From an uncultured Enterobacteriaceae bacterium (GTDB lineage Bacteria; Pseudomonadota; Gammaproteobacteria; Enterobacterales; Enterobacteriaceae), in assembly GCA_936920625.1 (NCBI GenBank), contig CAKZHC010000010.1, positions 150,540 to 214,539 of the forward strand: a DNA stretch of 64,000 bases. Direction: 5' to 3'. The notes beneath the pieces were generated by a model. The model did no database searches. It saw nothing but the letters and a program-made list of their open reading frames with translations, and was not told where the DNA came from. Of the stretch, positions 36,265 to 45,644 are shown piece after piece. The stretch's first letter is position 1. The number at the start of each line of letters is the position of its first letter. The position numbers and the translations under genes were made by a program.

Positions 36265-37092
36265 TTATTTTTTCCAAAAATCATCGAAAACGGTTACAGG
36301 AAGATGGCGTTTATGTTCAGTTTTCTGATACCAGTCTTCGATGATTCTGGCGGGCTCTGGATCAACTGTTTTACCTTCAAGGTAAGCATCGATTACTGAG
36401 TACGCCACACCCAGTGCAATTTCATCATGCAGACCAGGGCGATCATCTTCCAGATCAGCAGTAGGTGCTTTAATGTAGAGATGTGGAGGACAATCGAGTG
36501 CTTTTAACAGCTGTTTACCCTGTCCTTTATTCAAACGAAAGATTGGGTTAATATCTGTACCACCATCGCCATATTTGGTAAAAAACCCAACGGTTGCTTC
36601 AGCAGCATGGTCAGTACCCACTACCAGTCCGGCGTTCATGGCCGCAATACTGTACTGGACTTTCATTCTCTCGCGTGCTTTTTCGTTGCCACGAATATAA
36701 TCTGAAAGCACGACGCCTGCTTCAAAGAGTGCCTGCTCGCTTGCCAGTATTGCTGCTTTGATATTCACCGTTAATACCCGATCTGGCTGCATAAAATTAA
36801 TCGCATCCTGACAGTCCTGTTCATCCGCCTGCTCGCCGTAAGGCATACGCACAGCAATAAAGGTATAGTGCTTATTACCAGTTTCCTGCCGTAGTTCGTT
36901 TATAGCCATTTGACAAAGCTTGCCAGTGAGCGTGGAATCCTGGCCACCACTTACGCCAAGGACCAGACTTCTGACAAAAGGGTGTTTTTTGATGTATGAT
37001 TTAAGAAAATCGATACTAATGCGTATTTCCTGCTGGACATCAATGACAGGTTTGACCCTAATTGTGCCGATAATTTTTTGTTGCAGATTCAT
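36265..37092 (-). CDS. nadE: NH3-dependent NAD synthetase
   Basis: NadE amidates deamido-NAD to NAD with ammonia. The PP-loop ATP site is LVLGVSGGQDSTLTGKL near residue 43, and the deamido-NAD site region VVGTDHAAEATVGFFTKYGDGG is near 157-178. It is 275 residues, as in E. coli. The downstream side (260 bp to lpxO) and upstream side (500 bp) are gene-free. Confidence 0.97.
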   Translation of the reverse strand: MNLQQKIIGTIRVKPVIDVQQEIRISIDFLKSYIKKHPFVRSLVLGVSGGQDSTLTGKLCQMAINELRQETGNKHYTFIAVRMPYGEQADEQDCQDAINFMQPDRVLTVNIKAAILASEQALFEAGVVLSDYIRGNEKARERMKVQYSIAAMNAGLVVGTDHAAEATVGFFTKYGDGGTDINPIFRLNKGQGKQLLKALDCPPHLYIKAPTADLEDDRPGLHDEIALGVAYSVIDAYLEGKTVDPEPARIIEDWYQKTEHKRHLPVTVFDDFWKK

Positions 37093-37589
37093 TTATCACT
37101 CCTGGTTAGCAGCCAGCATGGGATATAAAATAGTGGTGGTTAAAGCTAAAGCACACGGTGTTCAAAAGTAATCAACAGTTTTTCATGGCAGATCACTGGC
37201 GGAGCCAACATGACAGATGCATGCTATCAATACAATAACAACGCGTATCAACGACGTAAGTCGGGCACACTGACTGGTATGAATATTTGATTCGGGCAGA
37301 AATCTCAACATCAAATGATAATGCCATTAATCTGTCGATTTTAGCATAACTTCCCCAATCGGTACGGTTCATTTCTGGCAGGCATCAGGTGTTCTTAAGG
37401 ACACAGACAGGTTGCTGAGCTGGCGTTCAACCTAATAACACAGAGTTCAGGCAATCGTTGCGGATCCCGTGATGAATTCAGGCGTACAGCATGGCGGGGG
37501 TTACAGATGGTCAGATCTATTAGCTACCAGGTAGCCAGACTCAGAGTAGTCATCTAAGACAACTACTCTGTGCGGGATAATATCGTTAA
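37093..37589. other. Gene-free region between nadE and tcyP
   Basis: About 500 bp. E. coli has several genes between nadE and tcyP (cho, ves, spy, ast, katE). None is recognisable here. It ends with the hairpin at 37542-37570. Confidence 0.5.
37542..37570 (-). terminator. Hairpin behind tcyP
   Basis: CAGAGTAGT (37542-37550) pairs with ACTACTCTG (37562-37570) across an 11-base loop, 20 bp past the tcyP stop. There is no strong U-tract. Confidence 0.4.
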
Positions 37590-38987
37590 TCAATGATGAA
37601 CCAGTCTTGTCTGCTGGTTATTTTCATCTTTAAGAAGTTTTTTGTCAGTCTGTTTCAGCCACTGACTGGTCAGGGTGCCTGCCATAATAGAACCATTAAC
37701 ATTCAGCGCAGTACGCCCCATGTCAATTAAGGGCTCAATGGAGATAAGTAGCGCGACCAGCGTGACGGGCAGGCCCATTGCAGGCAGCACAATCAATGCA
37801 GCAAAGGTAGCGCCGCCGCCTACGCCAGCCACACCAATCGAACTGAGTGTAACGATCCCCACAAGGGTCACAATCCACATCGGGTCCAGGGGGTTAATCC
37901 CCACTGTTGGTGCAACCATTACTGCAAGCATGGTTGGGTAAAGGCCTGCACAGCCATTCTGCCCAATAGTGGCTCCAAAAGATGCAGAGAATGTTGCAAT
38001 CGATTCAGGGACCCCAAGACGACGCGTTTGTGCCTCAATATTGAGGGGAATACTTGCCGCGCTGGAGCGGCTGGTAAAGGCAAAACTGAGTACAGCTGCT
38101 ACTTTACGAAAAAACAGTCGGGGATTAACACCACTCACTGCCAGTAGCAGCGTGTGAACACCAAACATAAGAAGCAGGCCGAGGTAGGATGCGAAAACAA
38201 AGCCTCCTAGCTCAATGATGTCGTGCAGGTTTGAACTTATCACCACTTTGGTCATCAACGCCATGACACCGTAGGGGGTGAGTTTCATTATCAGGCGTAC
38301 TAGCTTCATTACCCAGTTTTGAAGAATATCAATAGTGGCGAAAAGGCGCTCGCCTTTAACCTGATCGTCATGTTTCAGATGCAGTGCCGCTACGCCCAGA
38401 AAAGCGGCGAAGATAACTACACTGATAATGGAAGTTGGGCTGGAACCGGTCAGCTCTGCGAAAGGATTCACGGGAATAAATGACAGAACTAGTTGTGGCA
38501 CGGTAAGGTTTGCAACCTGACCAGCATAATTATTCTGAATGACTGACAGCTGGGCACTTTCCTGAGCGCCGTGTACCAGACCCTCGGCACTCAGACCAAA
38601 CAGGGTAGTGACAAAAACGCCAATCAGTGAGGCGATCAGGGTTGTAAATAGCAATATGCCGATGGTTAGTGCGCTTATCTTGCCTAATGACGAAGCATCA
38701 TGCAGTCGAACAATTGCACTGAGGATTGAAACAAAAACTAACGGCATTACAATCATTTGTAATAAATTTACATAACCGTTACCGACAATATTAAACCAGT
38801 CTATTGAAGCGAGCAAAACTGGATTTGTATTATCATAAATCAGGTGAAGTACCAGCCCATAAGCTACGCCTGTAATCAGGCCAGTCAATACTTTACGTGA
38901 CAGGCTCCAGCTGCTACGACTACTTTTTGCCAGTATCCCTAATAAAGCGATGAATATCGCTATATTGATAAATAATGGATAGTTCAT
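37590..38987 (-). CDS. tcyP: L-cystine symporter TcyP
   Basis: TcyP (YdjN) is an inner-membrane DAACS-family transporter importing cystine. It has about eight to ten hydrophobic segments, FTSRSSAASIPLNIEAQTRR near residue 300 and GATIGQNGCAGLYPTMLAVM near 332. Homology to E. coli begins at MNYPLFINIA, so ATG 38987 is the start (465 residues; 463 in E. coli). The frame continues 12 codons upstream as MLRGLV twice, because the 18-bp ribosome-site/start segment is tandemly duplicated. AGAGG sits 7 bp before each ATG, so two starts may be used. Confidence 0.95.
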   Translation of the reverse strand: MNYPLFINIAIFIALLGILAKSSRSSWSLSRKVLTGLITGVAYGLVLHLIYDNTNPVLLASIDWFNIVGNGYVNLLQMIVMPLVFVSILSAIVRLHDASSLGKISALTIGILLFTTLIASLIGVFVTTLFGLSAEGLVHGAQESAQLSVIQNNYAGQVANLTVPQLVLSFIPVNPFAELTGSSPTSIISVVIFAAFLGVAALHLKHDDQVKGERLFATIDILQNWVMKLVRLIMKLTPYGVMALMTKVVISSNLHDIIELGGFVFASYLGLLLMFGVHTLLLAVSGVNPRLFFRKVAAVLSFAFTSRSSAASIPLNIEAQTRRLGVPESIATFSASFGATIGQNGCAGLYPTMLAVMVAPTVGINPLDPMWIVTLVGIVTLSSIGVAGVGGGATFAALIVLPAMGLPVTLVALLISIEPLIDMGRTALNVNGSIMAGTLTSQWLKQTDKKLLKDENNQQTRLVHH

Positions 38988-39020
38988 TACCAAACCTCTC
39001 AACATGACTAAACCTCTCAA
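38985..39020. repeat. 18-bp tandem duplication of the tcyP translation start
   Basis: Units 38985-39002 and 39003-39020 match at 16 of 18 positions. Each unit, read on the minus strand, contains an AGAGG ribosome site and ends in ATG, in frame with tcyP. Confidence 0.85.
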
Positions 39021-39173
39021 CACTGGAAATTCAGGTTTTCTTTATGATGTTGAGTGACAATTCCACGTTACGAACCTACACTGATTCAAATAGCATATCA
39101 GTATAAAGCATAAATAGATGGTAATTTTGTATCTAAAGAAAATTAGATATAACATTGAAAATAAAAAATACTG

Positions 39174-39761
39174 TCAATCGTTGATATAGGTTGCCACCAG
39201 TTGTTTAATGTGATTGCGCGCCATACTAACTAATTGTGCGGACAAGTCTGCACTGGACGATAAAACGTTTACGGGTATCCATAAAGCCAGTATGACCAGC
39301 CCAAAGCAGAGAATACGCTCCAGCTGATTTCCCTGGCTGGTATTGATCAAAGGGAGGGAAAAGCGCCAGCGAAAAGGCTATAATAAGGGTACCCCTGCTG
39401 GGGTTAGCATATCTGCCGCAATATGGCTGAGATAACCTAAAATTATGCCCTGAAAAACATCTGGCGCTATCCAGCTATCACCGGGCAGATTTATATGTAG
39501 CAATATCACCCCAATGATGACCGCTAACAGACTGTGAGTGAATCCACGATGGCCACACAGCCGAGCAATGGGTTTTGAGAGCCAGTATAACCGCTGTCCA
39601 AGTAATGACCTGGGATGATCAATATCAGGCAGCAGACAGCTCAGTAATACAGCAGGGATCAGATGCCACCAGTCACTTTGTGCCAGTACGGGTGTCAGCT
39701 CAGTGCGTTTAGCGAAAATTGCACTGGCGATAGCGACAATGATGTGACCTTCGGCCGTCAT
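39174..39761 (-). pseudogene. ydjM: YdjM-type inner-membrane metal-dependent hydrolase, one in-frame amber
   Basis: YdjM belongs to the YdjM/LexA-regulated membrane hydrolase family. The first 127 codons match E. coli well (MTAEGHIIVAIASAIFAK; LLPDIDHPRSLLGQRL; GHRGFTHSLLAV; GYLSHIAADMLTPAGVPLL). Codon 128 is TAG (39378-39380), where E. coli has Trp in VPLLWPCRWRF. Past it the same frame continues to TGA 39174-39176 with matching sequence (PFRWRFSLPLI; GNQLERILC). Total is 196 codons including the stop, close to E. coli (196 residues). One TGG-to-TAG change accounts for the whole defect. Truncation would remove the C-terminal third. Confidence 0.85.
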
Positions 39762-40389
39762 GGTGGGGCACCTTACTTATAACTGGTAATTTGTACAGTA
39801 TAAATAATTCGGGCAGTATTGGATAGCGTACGCGTTGTAACTAAAAATGAATAAAGCCTGCAATAATCATAATGTCATCAGGGGCGAATCACTCCGGCCT
39901 GGGTTTTATAACGTACAGGGGGCAACAGAATTTTTCAGGGCTTAAGTGATGGTACAGCAGTAGTTTAATAATAAGCGTGATGTGTTTTCGGGAAGGGGCT
40001 ACGATTCGGCACACACGCGCCGCTTTGTGTTAAACAGGTTGTTTGAAGAAGTTCTCCGGCCTGTTCTGTTTGGGAATTCAGCCAGTCCCAACAGTGGGTT
40101 TGCTGGTATTGGTATGACGATGAGGTTTGCAGTAAGGCAATTGTTGTGCTGAAGACTAATACCAGAAGATAGTAATCTGCAAAAAATATTATAACAGCAC
40201 GTTCAGACAAATTAGGGTGATGCTGCTGAAGTGAGGCTGCTCTTAGATTCCAAAATCCCATATAGTTTCAATGCTGATACAATACCAGAACAGGGGGAGA
40301 TCTTTTCCATAACCAACTACCCAATACGAAAAACTGTTTGTTGAGCTACACCTAACCTGAGTTTACTTGCTCATCAGGCCGGATATTGC
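39762..40389. other. Eroded region between ydjM and the yniB remnant
   Basis: About 630 bp. A 98-residue minus-strand frame (39965-40261) has one hydrophobic stretch (AVIIFFADYYLLVLVFSTTI) but no family I recognise and no good ribosome site. yniC, present here in E. coli, is gone. Confidence 0.4.
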
Positions 40390-40641
40390 GTGCAGCTGGC
40401 ACTTCAGGGATCAGGAGCACGTATGTGGAGACAGTATCGATATCTGCGTGAGCGAATTGAAGACCAGCTGATACTGGAAAAAGCTAACAGCACTGAGGGG
40501 CTATCATATAGTGACCTGGAAAGCCGAATTGTGATACCCAGGCACGCTATTCTGCTGCAAATTTTTCCGCTTTATATCCTGCCGGTGGTGGTGATTATTG
40601 CAGGCTATCTGATTTTAAGGCTGACAGGGTTAATCTCCTAG
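40390..40641 (+). pseudogene. yniB: YniB, C-terminal remnant
   Basis: The 83 residues match the C-terminal half of the E. coli membrane protein YniB (178 residues): GSGARMWRQYRYLRERIEDQ, LILEKANSTEG, and the final membrane segment LQIFPLYILPVVVIIAGYL. In-frame homology stops just upstream at about 40380 and an in-frame TGA lies at 40357. The N-terminal half, including its first membrane segments, is missing. I see no way this could be a functional gene. Confidence 0.8.
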
Positions 40642-41351
40642 CCGAGGTCCGACAAACGTGCTGTTTATGTTGCACACGGGTACCTGGCAGGTGCAGACCG
40701 CATTTTTTGTGAAATTGCCCCAATTTACTCCAGATAGTCATGGTGCATCGTATAACTATTACCTGCTATTTCATATAGTTACATAGCTTAGCTGACTATC
40801 GTTTACCTGATTGTGAAGTCATCACTGTGCCCGGATGCCTGACATCCTCCTGGAGGGAGCTGTAAAAACTAATAGTGACAACGTAACATTTATAATGCGC
40901 TCTGAGCCAAAATTATCTCGTGAAAGTAATGCCTTCTCTAAGCATAGTCAGGGAACAAACAGCCTGCTTAGTGGTAGTAGTTATCATAGATTAATTGCCT
41001 CTAAATAGCTGACATGGAGAAAATTTATATTTTTATCAGTTTGTACATTATTTGAAATTAATACAAAACCGCCTAAAGGACTATTGCAGGCAGTGTGCTG
41101 CAACGAGCCTTATAAAACTGAGTCTGGCCTGCGGCAGTAAAGAATTATCATTAATTAGGATTACTTACCTAATAACATGAGATATATCTTAAACAATAAT
41201 TATATTTATTTATATTTTAATAAAAAATATTTTTAATATTTTGTTACAATTATTATATGGATTGGCATTGATTATGATCCATAAAAAAATACAGACTCGA
41301 TAATGTTTTTATGTGTAACAACATATCGATGGTCTGGAATGGTTCAGTCAC
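40642..41351. other. Long AT-rich gene-free region before ydiY
   Basis: About 710 bp without protein-like frames. yniA, ydiZ and pfkB lie here in E. coli and are absent. The last 200 bp are strongly AT-rich and presumably carry the ydiY promoter. Confidence 0.5.
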
Positions 41352-42116
41352 ATGAAAAAATGTAATAATTTTTCTGCGCTATTTTTAATTACTGCTGGTG
41401 TATTTTCGTACCAGACTGTAGCAAATGACTCTATGTTTTCTGTCATGATGGATGATCCTTCATCAGTAAAAAAAACTTTTGAAGGTGATGTATCGGCAGG
41501 ATATGAGGGGCAAAATGGTAATACCAAAAACACAAAATTTACAGGAGGATTTAATTCAACTTGGTACAATTCCCATATGGCGTACAGTATGTGGGGTAAT
41601 GCTACAAATAAAACGACTGATGAAGCACGAACATCAGAAACCTATTTAATAGGCAGTCGTTCACGTTATAATTTGACAAAAAAGGATTACTTATTTGGTC
41701 AATTAAGCTGGTTATCAGATCGTTACAACGGTTATGCTGGTCGTACGCTGCTGACGGCAGGTTATGGACGCCAGATTTTAAGTGGTTCTATACATTCATT
41801 GCGTGCTGAACTTGGTCCAGCCGGACGCTATGACGTTTTTCAGCAGAAAGGGCAGGATACCCGTGCATTGCTTTATACCGGAATAGATTATCAGTGGAAG
41901 TTATCAGATCAAACTTCATTCATTCAGAGCGTTTCAGTTGTAGCTGCGAAAAATAAAAGGACGACAGTGGGTTCAGAAACAGGCCTGAATGTTGCAATTA
42001 CTGATAAATGTTCATTGAAGCTTACCTACGATGTAACATGGAATGAAACTCCCCCGGCGTCAGCACCGATACGCACTGATTCTAAAACTACCGTTCAGTT
42101 TTCTTACTTATTGTAG
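41352..42116 (+). CDS. ydiY: YdiY-like DUF481 outer-membrane protein
   Basis: A 254-residue secreted protein with a signal peptide (about residues 1-24, ending QTVA) followed by alternating beta strands of a DUF481 barrel. GDVSAGYEGQNGNTKNTKF near residue 47 and RSRYNLTKKDYLFGQLSWL near 103 are typical. The C-terminus ends in a hydrophobic-aromatic strand (KTTVQFSYLL) as expected for BAM-dependent outer-membrane barrels. E. coli YdiY is 252 residues and sits in the same neighbourhood. Function is unknown. A strong terminator follows. The stop is TAG. Confidence 0.88.
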   Translation: MKKCNNFSALFLITAGVFSYQTVANDSMFSVMMDDPSSVKKTFEGDVSAGYEGQNGNTKNTKFTGGFNSTWYNSHMAYSMWGNATNKTTDEARTSETYLIGSRSRYNLTKKDYLFGQLSWLSDRYNGYAGRTLLTAGYGRQILSGSIHSLRAELGPAGRYDVFQQKGQDTRALLYTGIDYQWKLSDQTSFIQSVSVVAAKNKRTTVGSETGLNVAITDKCSLKLTYDVTWNETPPASAPIRTDSKTTVQFSYLL

Positions 42117-42126
42117 TTGTTTTGCT

Positions 42127-42148
42127 GCCGCCCGGCTTTACGGGCGGC
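42127..42148. terminator. Strong hairpin between ydiY and the DUF883-like gene
   Basis: GCCGCCCG (42127-42134) pairs with CGGGCGGC (42141-42148) across a 6-base loop, 10 bp past the ydiY stop. It lies between convergent genes and may serve both. Confidence 0.6.
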
Positions 42149-42199
42149 TGTTATCTGATGCAAGGTCTACTGTTCAATTCAACAGGGTAGTCGTGGTTT

Positions 42200-42451
42200 T
42201 TATCTCCGTCCGAGAAGATAACCAAATATCATACCAATTCCCGCCGCAATAATTACGCCGCTAAGTGGATTGTGAGATACCTGCTGACGGACGCTACTGG
42301 CTGCATCATGTACGGCGTGACTGGCCTGTGCCGCGTGGCGGCGTGTAGCACCGCGCAGGCGAGTGCCCGGAGAATGGATAGTCTTTCCATATGCCTGCTC
42401 TGCTGCTCCTGCTATTTCTCGTGCTTTATCTTTCGCTTTCTCTGTTGGCAT
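42200..42451 (-). CDS. Small YqjD/ElaB-like (DUF883) membrane-anchored protein
   Basis: An 83-residue protein with an alanine-rich helical N-terminal part (KAKDKAREIAGAAEQAYGK) and a C-terminal membrane anchor with a glycine-rich end (GVIIAAGIGMIFGYLLGRR). This is the layout of the ElaB/YqjD/YgaM family, whose members tether to the inner membrane and bind ribosomes in stationary phase. The N-terminal stretch is also like CsbD proteins. Both are stress-related, and I cannot decide between them. The family role is known for E. coli YqjD; its transfer here is inference. Confidence 0.7.
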   Translation of the reverse strand: MPTEKAKDKAREIAGAAEQAYGKTIHSPGTRLRGATRRHAAQASHAVHDAASSVRQQVSHNPLSGVIIAAGIGMIFGYLLGRR

Positions 42452-43643
42452 TTTATGACTCCTTTAATTAGTACTGATATTAAAAGTGTAGCAGTCTGAT
42501 GAATGGCTGGTGTTGTTTAAGTATTGTTGCCGGATGAAAATTATCATCTGGAGTAATAAACGAAAGCGGTTATGACGATTTAACAAAAACAATAGATTAA
42601 TACGGAAGCATTGCTATGAGTAAAACCTGTTTTTATTAACAGACTATATTGCTGCTAACCCTGGAAAATTGCACATCAAATTGTCTAAATGAAAATTTGC
42701 GTCAATTATGAAATGTGAAAATAAGTGAATGGTCAGAAAAGGTTATTATAATTTCCTGGTTTGCGTTTTATACCAGTCTGTATAAAAGTATGATTGCCTC
42801 TCTTTGCAGGAAATATGTTTTGTGTACTGATACCATCACCCTAAAAATTATAAAATATTATTCACTAAATACAGTGATGTGCTAATCAGGTTTTAGCTGA
42901 TGCAGGAACATGAAATATTTATATCGGCAATTCTACATTCCGGGGAAAACAGTCAGATATAAGATGACTATTGGTATCATAGCTAATACACCTGTCCCGA
43001 GCCGGTTTAGTGCTGGTTTCATCTTCGCAATAATAAATAATTTATCGCATATTTTACCGCTAGTCAGGCTTGACAATGGTTTTCGGGGTCGACTCCATGC
43101 ATCAGACTACCGAATTTAATAAATACAACACTGCCTGATGACAATGTGTAGTATTGGTGTTTTATATTTGTCAATACGATATGGGTAAATTTATACTACA
43201 ACATAGGAGGAGATGATAAGGAAAGAGATGTTCTGCATATCCATAATACATTAAATTATATGATAATAATATCCCTATACCGGTTACTGATAATTAAGTC
43301 CGGCATAGTCAGGTGGATCAGAAATTTCTTATGCATTAAATATATTAATTATGATAAATATTATCACTAAAAAACTAATTTTTCGGCTGTGGCTGTATAC
43401 TGGGGATGGTGAGAGAATACTGGGAGCCAAGAGAGCTGATGCCAGCTCAGTCAGAGAAGGCCTTAGGAGAGCTCTGGGATGAGATAATTGATGATGTTAA
43501 TTTGATTCTTTTATTAACCGGGCTTGAAAATGCAAAAAATGGTCACTTTCAGCGGCAAGCGCGACTATATTTAGATATCTGATGCTAAACAGCCACAGTG
43601 TGCGAAAACAGTTAAGTGCATTCAATACAGGCAGGTAACCCTC
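42452..43643. other. Longest gene-poor region (about 1.2 kb)
   Basis: Apart from the 58-codon frame at 43406-43582 I see no protein-like sequence. The DNA is AT-rich with many stops in all frames. A 69-codon frame at 42910-43119 looks random. It joins the nadE-ydiY block to the ymdB-murJ block, so it may mark a rearrangement scar. Confidence 0.5.
43406..43582 (+). CDS. Possible 58-residue hypothetical protein
   Basis: ATG 43406 to TGA 43580-43582 encodes an acidic, helix-like sequence (WEPRELMPAQSEKALGELWD, then EIIDDVNLILLLTGLENAKN). Composition is protein-like and less AT-rich than the flanks. The run GGGG directly before ATG is too close for a good ribosome site. I do not recognise the family. 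It may be a remnant of a larger gene. Confidence 0.3.
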   Translation: MVREYWEPRELMPAQSEKALGELWDEIIDDVNLILLLTGLENAKNGHFQRQARLYLDI

Positions 43644-44203
43644 ATGGCATATCCACGTATTCGTATTATCCATGGTGATATCACTCAGTTACAGGTTGGT
43701 GCCATTGTCAATGCTGCCAATAGCAGTCTGATGGGTGGAAAGGGAGTAGACGGTGCGATCCATTCTGCTGCTGGACCGGCACTATTAGAATAGAAGCGTG
43801 TCAGGCGATAGTCAGACGTCAGGGAAAGTGTAATACCGGGGAGGCGGTCATCACAATTTCCGGAAATCTTCCCGCTGATTCTGTCATTCATACGGTAGGT
43901 CCCGTCTGGCGAGGAGGTAACCATAACGAAGCCAGACTGCTGGCAAATGCGTATTGGAATTCGTTAAAGCTGGCAGCAGAGCGGCAAATACACAGCATTG
44001 CTTTCCCGGCAATAAGCTGTGGTGCATATGGTTACCCCAAATCCGCTGCACTGAAAGTTGCTTTTGAAACTGTCACCGCTTTTTTAACCAGCCATTCATG
44101 GCCAGAACAGGTCTGGTTTGTCTGTTTTGATGAAGAAAACTACAACTTATACCAGAAACAACTGGCCAGATTGCAACAATCTCACCAGTCAAATCACGTG
44201 TAA
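43644..44203 (+). pseudogene. ymdB: YmdB macrodomain ADP-ribose deacetylase, 5-bp tandem duplication
   Basis: YmdB is a macrodomain protein that hydrolyses O-acetyl-ADP-ribose and inhibits RNase III in E. coli. The first part (RIRIIHGDITQLQVGAIVNA, then ANSSLMGGKGVDGAIHSAAG) is in one frame to TAG 43791-43793. The rest (ACQAIVRRQGKCNTGEAVIT ... HTVGPVWRGG ... AFPAISCGAYGYP) continues in another frame to TAA 44201-44203. The frames split at TAGAATAGAA (43786-43795). Removing one 5-bp copy restores LLEACQ and a 184-residue protein (177 in E. coli). The usual GGGGVDG has GGKGVDG here. The clsC gene that follows in E. coli is missing. Confidence 0.85.
43786..43795. repeat. 5-bp tandem duplication (TAGAA x2) in ymdB
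   Basis: Two adjoining TAGAA units. The second creates both the frameshift and the immediate TAG stop. Confidence 0.88.
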
Positions 44204-44321
44204 AACGCTGCTGCTCTGTCAGGCAGGATCTGCTGCTCATAACAGCGGGTTGTTCCGTAACTCCAGGCGAAGGAGCGGCTCTGCACCCCTCTTACCTGTC
44301 TGCTTTGGAGGAGCAGTGCGG

Positions 44322-45485
44322 CTAAAGAGCTTCATGTTTTACAGACAGGGATGGCGGGTCTCGTTTTGCTGACTTGCCCGAAAACAGCAGGCGCAATAGC
44401 GGAATACGCAGATGTATTTCATACAACAGTAATGATCCTAGTGTTACAAGCACCAGACCCAGCAGGAAACCGGGCAAGGCGCTGTGAATCAGAGGAGCGA
44501 TAAAAATACCATAGAGCAGAATAAGTGGATGATGCACTAGATAAATAAATAATGAAGCCCTGACCAGATAATTTATCCACGAAGAATGCAAGTTCAGAAA
44601 GCGATAACTAAGTGAAAAAACAACGTTGGTCATTAACAGGCCTGTTTGCATGGAAATTAACCCGTCCAGATCATACATCCAGCCTCCATCGCGATTCCAT
44701 GCCTGATTTGCAATGTAGGCAACAAAAAGTACGGCAGACGCTAAAACAATCTGAGGATTGATGCGTACAAGCAGAGTTTTGACTGCTGCATATTTCCACG
44801 TCAGGGCCCCCAGCACAAAAAATGGCAAATAAAATAGCGCCTGAAAAACTATGTTGTAAAACAGTGCATTACATAATAATTTGGGATCAACTATCAGCAG
44901 CACTCGGCGCAGAATGACCCAGATTAGGCCACAGCCAATATAGATCAGCCATAACGTATACCAGTTAAGATGATAGCCACTATTTTTGACCGGTTTTATC
45001 GTATTAAGAAGGCGAAAAACCACAATTGCCGCGAATGTCAGCACGATTAGTGTCAGCAAAAACCAGAGATGGGATATCAGATCCCAGCAGATCCGATTAA
45101 ATTTCATATATGAGGTCATCGTTGACCAGTTAGCGTATAACGGAGACCAGTGCATTAGAATAACTAACTGTGGCAGCGTCAGCAGAGGCACTGTCGCCAG
45201 CATAGGGATAGCAATCCGTTTCAGTCTTCGCCGTAACCACTTTAGGGGTGTATCCTGTTGGTAAAGCATGCAGGAAAAGTAGCTGGATATGACAAAAAAT
45301 ACTTGCATCCGAAATGAATGGATGAAGTCATTGAGGAGCGTCAGCCAGAGCGAAGATTCTGGCGTGTTTATCGACTAGGTATGACTGGAGTAAAGTAAGG
45401 AGATATGAAAAGGTATACCCAGTAGCATCAGACAGGTGCGTAATGTATCGAGGTAATGTTCTCGTTGACCAGGAGTCTTTATCAT
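44322..45485 (-). pseudogene. mdoC: Glucan succinyltransferase OpgC, one in-frame amber at codon 37
   Basis: MdoC (OpgC) is an inner-membrane acyltransferase-3 protein that adds succinyl groups to osmoregulated periplasmic glucans. ATG 45485 begins a frame matching E. coli from residue 1 (REHYLDTLRTCLMLLGIPFH, then ISLLYSSHT). Codon 37 is TAG (45375-45377) where E. coli has Trp in YSSHTWHVN. The same frame then continues (ESSLWLTLLNDFIHSFRMQV) to the TAG stop at 44322-44324. Total is 387 residues against 385 in E. coli, with about ten membrane segments and the C-terminal EIHLRIPLLRLLFSGK. A restart at ATG 45308 would lose the first membrane segment. One TGG-to-TAG change is the only defect seen. 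Confidence 0.87.
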
Positions 45486-45644
45486 GGCTTTATACTATCT
45501 GATATCCTATCATAATTTCATATTATTCAATAAGTTATCAGATTAACCCCACTTTAATATTATAAAAATTAACACTATGCTAGCAAAAATTTGTTCAATT
45601 TTGCGTTTTAGATTGTTTTATAATCCAGCTTCCCTGGTGGGAAA

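Noticed and set aside
39965..40261. 98-codon minus-strand frame near yniB
   Set aside because: It has one hydrophobic stretch but no ribosome site or family. It is described only within the spacer.
42910..43119. 69-codon plus-strand frame in the gene-poor region
   Set aside because: It looks random, with no ribosome site and no recognisable family.
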